From NCBI GenBank assembly GCA_021805305.1, contig JAJZFO010000115.1, forward strand, positions 1 to 7,924: DNA of 7,924 bases. Reading direction: 5' to 3'. The position numbers and the translations under genes were made by a program. Under the pieces are notes generated by a model. It was not told where the DNA came from. It saw only the letters and a program-made list of their open reading frames with translations, and did no database searches. This DNA comes from Actinomycetes bacterium (lineage in GTDB: Bacteria > Actinomycetota > Acidimicrobiia > Acidimicrobiales > RAAP-2). Of the stretch, positions 1 to 5,000 are shown piece by piece (position 1 is the first letter of the stretch; every line of letters begins with the position of its first letter).

Positions 1-446
1 GGAGTCAAAACAAGTACGAGTTGGACCACGCGACCAACATGATGAAATTGGACCGGCACCTCGTCGTCTCCATGGGCTACCCGGCGGAGTACGGCTTCAT
101 TCCCGACACCCTGGGTGGCGACGGCGACCCGCTCGACGCGCTCGTCTTGACCGCGTACCCGACCTTTCCGGGCTGCCTTATCGAGGCGCGCATCCTCGGG
201 ATGTGCGTCATGACCGACGAACACGGGGAGGACGCCAAGTTGATCACCGTGCCCGCTTACGACACCGCGTGGAAGACGGCGACGGACATCACCGACGTTC
301 CCAAGGCCACCCTGGACCGCATCAGTCACTTCTTCACTGTCTACAAGGACCTGGACGAGGGCAAGTGGGTGAAGGTCGAGAATTTCGTGGGACGCGACGC
401 CGCCCTGCACGAACTCGCCGCATCGCAGGCCCGATACCCGGGTTGA
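1..446 (+). CDS. ppa: Inorganic pyrophosphatase, family I (5' partial)
   Basis: Soluble cytoplasmic enzyme that hydrolyses pyrophosphate to two phosphates, pulling biosynthetic reactions forward. The reading frame is open from the left edge (first whole codon at base 3) and begins with SQNKYELDH, which matches the family's RNKYE(L/V)DH segment holding the catalytic Lys and Glu. The signature DGDPLDA lies at about bases 120-140. The DEHGEDAK stretch carries the metal-binding Asp and Lys, and YKDLDEGKWVKV near the C-terminus matches the usual YKDLEPGK(W/F)VKV. From memory the sequence resembles the M. tuberculosis enzyme of about 162 residues, so only around 12 N-terminal residues are missing. 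The TTG at base 21 corresponds to a conserved internal Leu and is not the start. It ends 10 bp before a membrane-protein gene on the same strand, so the two are probably cotranscribed. No key residue is missing in the visible part. Confidence 0.97.
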   Translation, partial: SQNKYELDHATNMMKLDRHLVVSMGYPAEYGFIPDTLGGDGDPLDALVLTAYPTFPGCLIEARILGMCVMTDEHGEDAKLITVPAYDTAWKTATDITDVPKATLDRISHFFTVYKDLDEGKWVKVENFVGRDAALHELAASQARYPG

Positions 447-454
447 TTGATTGA
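443..454 (+). repeat. TTGA x3 tandem repeat giving stops in three frames
   Basis: Three copies of TTGA sit between the pyrophosphatase and membrane-protein genes. TGA occurs at 444, 448 and 452, one in each forward frame. The first is the pyrophosphatase stop. The arrangement may guard against read-through into the next gene, or may be chance. Confidence 0.7.
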
Positions 455-456
455 CC

Positions 457-1047
457 ATGAGCGTGGTGTCGGAACCCCGTCACTCCCTCGTCGCCACCCA
501 AGTCGTCTTCTTCGCGTGCATCCTGGCGTGCGTGGTCGTTGACCCCAGCCACCAGGCGGACAGCAACGGCATCTCGTACTACGGCGTACACGCGCCCACC
601 CTGCCCCTCGTGGCCATCGGCTACGTCGTCGGGTCCATTGGGGTCTGGCGCACCGCGCGGTACGTGCAACTCCTGGACGCGCCCGCCGTCGTGGGGCCCG
701 GCCTGCGGCTCGTCGCCCTCGCCCTGCCGGCGGAGTTACTGACCCCCTTCAATCACGGCCCCTTCCTCAATTGGACGCACATGGGCATCGGCGTGGTCAT
801 CGGCGTCACGCAAATGCTGGCGGGCACCGTGTTGATGGTGCGCCGTCCCGGTCCGCTGACCCGCGCGACGTTCCTCGTGCAGCTCGTCGGCGGTTTGATC
901 GCGGCGGCGTCGCTCCCGAGTTGGGGTATCAATCAAATGATCCTCGGTGAAGTGATCTTCGCGCTGGGTTTCTCGGGGTGTCTCGTGCGCTGGACCTACG
1001 AGACTCCCGTCGAGAGCGCCTCGCGGGCGCAGATCGAGGCGCCCTAG
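457..1047 (+). CDS. Multi-pass membrane protein, unknown function
   Basis: I do not recognise a family. From the ATG at 457 the protein is 196 residues, with five or six hydrophobic segments at roughly residues 12-28, 49-64, 82-92 (weak), 108-127, 137-153 and 160-177. A polar loop after the first helix contains the sequence ADSNGISYYGVHAP, and a Pro/Asn/His-containing loop follows around residue 100 (TPFNHGPFLNW). These are the only parts that look like constrained motifs. The C-terminal 20 residues are polar and probably cytoplasmic. A TTG at 451 is in frame two codons earlier but has no better ribosome-binding site, so ATG is preferred. No clear Shine-Dalgarno sequence is seen, and reading is probably coupled to the pyrophosphatase gene 10 bp upstream. 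High third-position GC supports it as a real gene. The function is open; linkage to pyrophosphatase does not define it. Confidence 0.85.
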   Translation: MSVVSEPRHSLVATQVVFFACILACVVVDPSHQADSNGISYYGVHAPTLPLVAIGYVVGSIGVWRTARYVQLLDAPAVVGPGLRLVALALPAELLTPFNHGPFLNWTHMGIGVVIGVTQMLAGTVLMVRRPGPLTRATFLVQLVGGLIAAASLPSWGINQMILGEVIFALGFSGCLVRWTYETPVESASRAQIEAP

Positions 1048-1145
1048 GGGGCACGGGCGTGACGGTATCGAGGCGTCGGCGACCGCCGCAACTCGACCGA
1101 CGCAGGAATCGGCGCGGGGGTCGCCGCGACGTCACGGGCTCGACC

Positions 1146-1151
1146 TAGGGT
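1146..1151 (+). promoter_or_regulatory. Putative -10 box TAGGGT for the 1157 gene
   Basis: TAGGGT fits the actinobacterial TANNNT -10 consensus and ends 5 nt before the GTG at 1157, placing transcription start at or next to the start codon (leaderless mRNA). No -35 match is visible at 17-18 bp. The GGAG between box and GTG is too close to the start to act as a normal ribosome-binding site. The 109 bp between the preceding stop and this gene shows nothing else that I can support. Confidence 0.45.
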
Positions 1152-1156
1152 GGAGC

Positions 1157-1477
1157 GTGTCCCTCTCCTCTCGTGACTCCCTGCACCGGATAGCCGACGC
1201 GGCGCGTTCGCCCGACTGGACGCTGGCGATCGACTCCCCAGTTGCGCTGAGGGCGACGCGCGACTCCGGGGTCGCGGGCTTGCCCTGGACCGTCGTGGTT
1301 CGCCCGCGCGGGCGCGCGATGTCGGTCTCCTTTTATGCGCCGGGTGACGATAGCGAACTCGAAGGTGACGTGATCGGTGAGTTGACGGGCAACCCGCGCG
1401 AAATCGGTCGGCAACTGCGGGGAATCCTGGAGGACTTGGAATTGGCGGAGCGGCGAAGTCCTCCGGGGGCCCCCTAG
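1157..1477 (+). CDS. Hypothetical protein, 106 aa, soluble
   Basis: No recognised family. The GTG start gives a 106-residue protein without signal peptide or membrane helix. It has an amphipathic N-terminus, a central part with alternating hydrophobic residues typical of beta strands (LPWTVVVRPRGRAMSVSFY), an acidic stretch (DDSELEGD), and a C-terminal helix rich in charged residues (about residues 78-98). This looks like a small alpha/beta domain. Third codon positions are mostly G or C in this frame, and the opposite-strand reading frames here lack sensible composition, which favours this strand. Its TAG stop at 1475 is also the first half of the -10 box for the membrane-protein gene that follows, so the two genes are tightly packed and may work together. 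Function is unknown. Confidence 0.7.
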   Translation: MSLSSRDSLHRIADAARSPDWTLAIDSPVALRATRDSGVAGLPWTVVVRPRGRAMSVSFYAPGDDSELEGDVIGELTGNPREIGRQLRGILEDLELAERRSPPGAP

Positions 1478-1480
1478 AAT
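1475..1480 (+). promoter_or_regulatory. Putative -10 box TAGAAT for the 1488 gene
   Basis: TAGAAT is close to the TATAAT consensus and ends 7 nt before the ATG at 1488, the spacing expected if transcription begins at the A of the start codon. There is no Shine-Dalgarno sequence in the 7-nt gap. The box overlaps the stop codon of the upstream gene. No convincing -35 box is seen. Confidence 0.6.
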
Positions 1481-1487
1481 TGCTGAT

Positions 1488-2003
1488 ATGAGTCTTTCCG
1501 AGACGCGAGGATTCCTCGGTGTTTCTCCCGATCTGTTGCCGCCGTCTCTTCGACCCTGGCTCAAGCGTTGCCGCGTAGATTTTTCGCCGCAACTCCCCCC
1601 GAGTGCCGCCGCGGTCGTCGTCGCCACCGTCGTCGCCCTCGTGGGTTCCTTGGCGGCCGACGCCCTTCTCGTCAAGATCGGTGTGTCCCTCTATCCCGCG
1701 ACTAAGGGCTATTCACATTTTCAGTTTTCGGATTACGCCAAACTGACCGTGATCGGGGTCGTCATCGCGTGCGTCGCTTGGCCGGTCGTGACGCGCGTTT
1801 CGTCGCAGCCGAAGTGGTTGTTCTTGCGCGCCGCCGCGGCCGTGACCCTGGTCCTCTTCGTCCCCGACCTGTGGATTTGGTACCTGGGTCAGTCGGCCGA
1901 CGCCGTCTTCGTCCTGGTCTGGATGCACGTCGCGATCGCGGTCGTCACCTACTTGGCGCTGATCACCTTGGCGCCGGTGCGTGGTCGCCACGCACGTCGC
2001 TGA
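1488..2003 (+). CDS. Four-helix membrane protein, unknown function
   Basis: A 171-residue protein with a polar N-terminal tail of about 35 residues, then four hydrophobic segments at about residues 39-61, 84-103, 112-132 and 138-160, and a short Arg-rich C-terminus (RGRHARR) that should lie in the cytoplasm. The first loop contains YPATKGYSHFQFSDYAK, which is polar and aromatic and probably faces outward. Size and helix count recall small four-helix actinobacterial membrane proteins such as DUF6069, but I see no motif that secures that assignment. The ATG is preceded by a -10-like box at exactly the leaderless distance and by no ribosome-binding site. The last 41 bp overlap, tail to tail, with the ApbE gene on the other strand. 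No function is proposed. Confidence 0.8.
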   Translation: MSLSETRGFLGVSPDLLPPSLRPWLKRCRVDFSPQLPPSAAAVVVATVVALVGSLAADALLVKIGVSLYPATKGYSHFQFSDYAKLTVIGVVIACVAWPVVTRVSSQPKWLFLRAAAAVTLVLFVPDLWIWYLGQSADAVFVLVWMHVAIAVVTYLALITLAPVRGRHARR

Positions 2004-2772
2004 GGTCGTCGCGCGCGAAGGGAAAACCGGGCGTGGCGCGCATGGCGCCACTCGCGTCCAGCGTCATCGCCTCGTAACCCTCGACGCGGTGGATCAACGC
2101 CATGACGTCGTGACCCCCCACGCTCAACGCGGTCGCGAAGGCGTCGCACATCCCGAGGTCGGGTCCGGTGACACTGGCGGACGCCACCGCCCCCGCGAAG
2201 TGTTGCGTGAAGGGATTGTAGAGATGCGCACCGCGTTCGGACTCCCCCGAGGTGGCGATGGCGTCGCGTAGTTCCACCACCGCCGCCAGGCGCTGCGGGT
2301 CGTCGGGGCGGACGATGCCGGTGCGAAAGACCTGGTCTGGACCGGGACCCCCAAACGAGGCGATGTCGCCGGCGGCGTTGACGATCGCGCCCGCGACATC
2401 GAGGCCGCGCAGTTCGTCGAGCGCGCCCTGAGCCGCCCACCCCTTGACGTAGCCCGTGGGGTCCACCCCTCCGGGCAGCGACCAGGGATCGAACCACCCG
2501 CCGGTGAGGGTCTTGGCCTTCTGGCACAGATCGAGCACGTCGGCGACCTGCGGGGGGGTCTCACCCAGTGAGAGTTCGCCCCGGCGTAGTCGGCTCACGG
2601 GACTCGACGCCTTGTAGGTACTGAAGACCCGGTCCGCGTCGCACAGGACGTCGCGCGCGCGATCGACGGCGCGTTGGGCCGCGTCGGGGTCGCCGTCGCC
2701 GAAGAGGTCGATGGTGACGACGGTACCCATGACCTCGATGAGGTGGCGCGTGGAGGACGCCACGTCCGACAT
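1963..2772 (-). CDS. apbE: FAD:protein FMN transferase (ApbE family)
   Basis: Transfers FMN from FAD, through a phosphoester bond, to a Thr or Ser of a target flavoprotein, with Mg2+. The 269-residue protein shows the family landmarks in order: EVMGTVVTID (13-22), STYKASSPVSRLR (51-63, the usual FS-x-Y-x-x-x-S-x-(I/V)-SRLN region), GGWFDPW (91-97), DPTGYVKGWA (104-113), NAAGD (132-136), ATSGESERG (173-181), H183 with NP (186-187; DP is more usual), and MCDAFATAL (208-216), whose D210 and T214 fit the metal-binding DA-x-x-T. The start overlaps the stop of the FMN-binding gene by one base (TAATG), implying translational coupling to its likely substrate. It is shorter than the usual 300-350 residues and has no signal peptide or lipobox, so it should be cytoplasmic. 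The last 41 bp overlap a convergent gene. Confidence 0.95.
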   Translation of the reverse strand: MSDVASSTRHLIEVMGTVVTIDLFGDGDPDAAQRAVDRARDVLCDADRVFSTYKASSPVSRLRRGELSLGETPPQVADVLDLCQKAKTLTGGWFDPWSLPGGVDPTGYVKGWAAQGALDELRGLDVAGAIVNAAGDIASFGGPGPDQVFRTGIVRPDDPQRLAAVVELRDAIATSGESERGAHLYNPFTQHFAGAVASASVTGPDLGMCDAFATALSVGGHDVMALIHRVEGYEAMTLDASGAMRATPGFPFARDDLSDVRGDHAPAPR

Positions 2773-3296
2773 TAGAGTCCGAGCTTCTTCAGGGCGTACT
2801 GTAGCGACATCTGGAACCCGGCGCTGGTGTAACTCGCCCCGGAGATGCTCTGGATGTTGGTCGACTGCGCGGCCATCGTTTCTTGTTCGAGGACGGGGAC
2901 CGCGTACTGGTCGATCTGGACTGATCGGGGGTTGCCGCCGTCGTTGATGGAACCGATCGTCACGGCGGTGATCTTCTTGCCGTTGGCCGTCACCTTCACC
3001 GAGAGGACGCCGTAGAAGTAGTTGACCAGGGGTCCCGTGACACTGTGCACGCCGGTGGCGGCCACCGCGGTGGTCGTGGTCGTCGGCGCCGTCGTCGACG
3101 GCGACTTCGCCGCGCCGGTCGAGGTCGACGTCGTCGAGGAGGTGGTCTGCTTCTTCGCGGTGGTCGTGGTCGTCGGCGCGCTGGTGGCGGCGCCCGACAC
3201 CGCGCTGAGACTGAGTTTGGCGGGGCTGGTGTGGAAGTTCAGCACCGAGGCGAGTCCGACGACGGTGCCGACGGCGACGATGGGCGATCGTTTCAT
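2772..3296 (-). CDS. Secreted/anchored FMN-binding domain protein
   Basis: Likely extracytosolic electron carrier with covalently bound FMN. Of its 174 residues, 1-20 form a short basic start plus a hydrophobic stretch (KRSPIVAVGTVVGLASVLNF), acting as a signal peptide or membrane anchor; no lipobox Cys is present. Residues 38-80 are a Thr/Ser-rich, disordered stalk with two APTTTTTA blocks. Residues 83-174 are an FMN_bind domain (NqrC/RnfG type): a beta-rich part (FYGVLSVKVTANGKKITAVTI), the SINDGGNPRS loop, then SISGASYTSAGF and a C-terminal helix. SGAS (152-155) matches the S/T-GA-T/S flavin-attachment motif, with S155 as predicted acceptor. The gene lies 39 bp after the ferric-reductase gene and overlaps apbE by one base. 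AGGAAAG at 3306-3312 (minus strand) is a reasonable ribosome-binding site. The flavinylation itself is inferred. Confidence 0.92.
   Translation of the reverse strand: MKRSPIVAVGTVVGLASVLNFHTSPAKLSLSAVSGAATSAPTTTTTAKKQTTSSTTSTSTGAAKSPSTTAPTTTTTAVAATGVHSVTGPLVNYFYGVLSVKVTANGKKITAVTIGSINDGGNPRSVQIDQYAVPVLEQETMAAQSTNIQSISGASYTSAGFQMSLQYALKKLGL
3066..3179 (-). repeat. 24-bp in-frame direct repeat in the Thr-rich linker
   Basis: A perfect 24-bp repeat lies at 3066-3089 and 3156-3179, 90 bp apart and in frame. Each copy encodes APTTTTTA (residues 40-47 and 70-77) of the FMN-binding protein's stalk. The intervening DNA encodes more Thr/Ser/Lys-rich sequence. Such repeats allow the stalk to lengthen or shorten by recombination. 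Confidence 0.85.
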
Positions 3297-3335
3297 GAGG
3301 GGCGGCTTTCCTGTGGCGTCATGGGGTGCGGGTCC

Positions 3336-4766
3336 TTAGAAGGTGAACGACTCGTGGTGGACGTGGGCGTGGGGGACGCCGAGGCGCCGCGCGGCCGCGA
3401 CGACGCCCTCGGTGAACCCCGCGGGTCCACACACGAAGATGTCGTTCGCGGCGATATCAGGGACGAGTTGGCCGAGGGTGTGGGCGTCGAGGTTCACCTC
3501 GTCGCGGCTGCCGAGCAACTCGAAGTACCGACCCTCGCGCGCGGTCACGAGCGACCTCATCTCCGCGCCGTGCACGACGTCCTCGGGGCGCGTCGCGCGG
3601 ATGATGACCGTGACGTTGCTAGCCGCGGGAAGGTCTTCGAGCATCGCGCGAATCGGGGTGATGCCCACCCCGGCCGCGACGAGCGTCACGTTGTTCATCG
3701 ACGTGGCGTGATGGGTGAAGACGCCGTAGGGTCCCTCGACGAATACGCGGGTGCCGGGCTTGAGGTGGGCGATGGCGCTCGACTGGTCACCGACGCCCTT
3801 GACCGTCACGCGAAGGAACGGCGGGCGAGGAAGGGCCGAGAGCGAATAGGGGTGGGAGTGCCAGAAGAGCCCCTTGGACATGAAGCGCCACTGGAAAAAC
3901 TGACCGCCCGAGACCGCCATCTTCTTGATGTTCTTGCCGGTGACGGTCAGGGAGTAGACGTTGGGGGCCTCCTGGGTCACGCTGGCCACCCGGAGCCGGT
4001 ACTGCTGATTGCGTACCAGGGGGACGCCGAGACGCAAGAGCAGGATGGTCAGGCCGGTGCCGACCCACAGGACGGTCCAGAATTGGATGGTGTGCGGGTG
4101 CCCGAGGAACATGACGCCCGTGCGGATCTGGTGCATGAAGGCCAGTCCCAGTCCGAGGTAGGTGTAGAGGTGCACGACCCACCAGGTCTCGTACTTCATC
4201 TGGGAGCGCGCGATCCGGATCGACGTGAAGGCGGCCATCAACAAGAGACCGAAGCCCACCGTGGCGCTGAGGATGTCGGGATAGTTCACCCAGAAGCTCC
4301 ACAACATGGTGAAGACGCTGCGGTGCAGCATTTGGCTGTAGCCCAGGATCACGCTGAGAACGTGCAACGACACGAGTGAGACGGCGTAGGGGGCGATCGC
4401 GCGGTGCCAGCGCACTAGTCGGTCCTGTCCCACGGAGCGCTCGAGCCAGGGGAGCCGGGCGGTCAGTATCACCATGACGAGCAGGAGGTACGACCCGCTG
4501 AAGGCGCTCACGCGACCGATGGCCAGGGGCCAACCCCCCGCGCTCGCGAGGGCGGCGTGACCTTCGACCGAGAGGGCGAGTACGAGTACCATCACCAGGC
4601 CCGCGAGGGCCGCGACCTGGCAGAGGCGCACCACGTAGGCCTGAGGCGCGCGCGCGGGCCGGTGCAGGCGCGTCGAACTCGCCTGGTGCCACGCCGGGTT
4701 GCTCGTCGATTTTCGCTGCGGGCGGCTCCGTCTCTCGGCGGGCTGTCTATTTGTCGCGGTCTCCAC
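3336..4766 (-). CDS. Ferric-reductase-type membrane NAD(P)H oxidoreductase
   Basis: Predicted to move electrons from cytosolic NAD(P)H through FAD and two b haems to the outer face of the membrane. The 476-residue protein has a basic cytoplasmic tail (1-43), about six membrane helices (near 44-66, 86-104, 122-143, 152-180, 195-220, 226-248) and a C-terminal ferredoxin-reductase module. H121 and H135 in one helix and H199 and H212 in another are spaced like the bis-His haem ligands of the ferric reductase/NOX fold. FAD contacts appear as HPYSLSA (305-311) and GPYG (345-348). The nucleotide-binding site appears as AAGVGITP (364-371), CGP (446-448) and the terminal HHESF. The GTG start is chosen because a -10 box lies 7 nt upstream and there is no ribosome-binding site. 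It is first in the operon with the FMN-binding protein, its probable electron acceptor, and apbE. Confidence 0.93.
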   Translation of the reverse strand: METATNRQPAERRSRPQRKSTSNPAWHQASSTRLHRPARAPQAYVVRLCQVAALAGLVMVLVLALSVEGHAALASAGGWPLAIGRVSAFSGSYLLLVMVILTARLPWLERSVGQDRLVRWHRAIAPYAVSLVSLHVLSVILGYSQMLHRSVFTMLWSFWVNYPDILSATVGFGLLLMAAFTSIRIARSQMKYETWWVVHLYTYLGLGLAFMHQIRTGVMFLGHPHTIQFWTVLWVGTGLTILLLRLGVPLVRNQQYRLRVASVTQEAPNVYSLTVTGKNIKKMAVSGGQFFQWRFMSKGLFWHSHPYSLSALPRPPFLRVTVKGVGDQSSAIAHLKPGTRVFVEGPYGVFTHHATSMNNVTLVAAGVGITPIRAMLEDLPAASNVTVIIRATRPEDVVHGAEMRSLVTAREGRYFELLGSRDEVNLDAHTLGQLVPDIAANDIFVCGPAGFTEGVVAAARRLGVPHAHVHHESFTF

Positions 4767-4804
4767 CCCTGAGAACGTAATGCGACTTCATAAGTTTTTG
4801 ACAA
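4767..4804 (-). promoter_or_regulatory. Promoter of the flavin electron-transfer operon
   Basis: On the minus strand TTGTCA (4799-4804) and TACGTT (4774-4779) form a -35/-10 pair with a long 19-bp spacer. The -10 box ends 7 nt before the GTG at 4766, fitting a leaderless transcript. The 4785-4830 stretch is markedly AT-rich for this genome. A small inverted repeat (ACTT-ATG-AAGT, 4785-4795) lies in the spacer and could be an operator half-site pair, though its arms are only 4 bp. Confidence 0.55.
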
Positions 4805-4807
4805 ATT

Positions 4808-5000
4808 TGGCGTTCGAAGTTCGACAATTCTGGGCGATTCCCGTAGAATCCTTCGGCCCGGGCACCTCACCCGGTCGTCTGGCCCGGACGCGGGCTAGAA
4901 CGGCGGCTCGAAGTGGGGGCGCAGGTCGAGGCCCGAGCGCCCGCTCGCCGGCTTCACGTTGAGCACCTGGTGGATCTCCAGGTGATGGCGTTCGAAGTTC
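4808..5000. repeat. 15-bp direct repeat TGGCGTTCGAAGTTC
   Basis: The same 15 bases occur at 4808-4822, in the intergenic region upstream of the electron-transfer operon, and at 4986-5000, inside the methyltransferase gene, 178 bp apart. The core TTCGAA is palindromic, and in the intergenic copy GTTCGA is itself repeated in tandem (4812-4817 and 4819-4824). Confidence 0.7.
4820..4849 (+). promoter_or_regulatory. Possible plus-strand promoter facing the methyltransferase 3' end
   Basis: TCGACA (4821-4826), 17 bp, then TAGAAT (4844-4849) resembles a sigma-70-type promoter on the plus strand. No plus-strand gene follows, so a transcript would run antisense into the 3' end of the methyltransferase gene. 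It may equally be chance in an AT-rich intergenic patch. Confidence 0.3.

Noticed and set aside
1044..1675. Two minus-strand open frames opposite the 106-aa gene and the start of the 1488 gene
   Set aside because: Arg/Ser/Pro-rich translations without structure. The plus-strand frames have better codon usage, hydrophobic patterning and promoter placement.
2475..2510. tRNA-like T-arm on the minus strand (GGTTCGATCCC)
   Set aside because: It encodes the conserved GGWFDPW of ApbE. No acceptor stem, D-arm or anticodon arm can be built around it. Similar TTCGAAT strings near 5150 and 7280 are also coding.
3045..4379. Long plus-strand open frame (444 codons) opposite the ferric-reductase and FMN-binding genes
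   Set aside because: Composition is Arg/Gly/Asp/His-rich low complexity, typical of the antisense of GC-rich genes, and the minus strand has unmistakable reductase and FMN_bind motifs.
1963..4766. An Rnf or Na+-NQR complex
   Set aside because: The FMN-binding domain is of the RnfG/NqrC type, but no other Rnf/Nqr subunit is present. The partner is a haem/FAD ferric-reductase-type protein.
4808..4825. LexA (SOS) box in the TTCGAA-rich stretch
   Set aside because: The actinobacterial LexA box needs inverted CGAAC-N4-GTTCG. Here GTTCGA is repeated directly, with the wrong geometry.
4850..4894. GC-rich hairpins between the methyltransferase stop and the operon promoter as a terminator
   Set aside because: Only short stems (GCCCG/CGGGC and CCGGG/CCCGG) and no U-tract follow on the minus strand. 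GC-rich DNA gives many such stems by chance.
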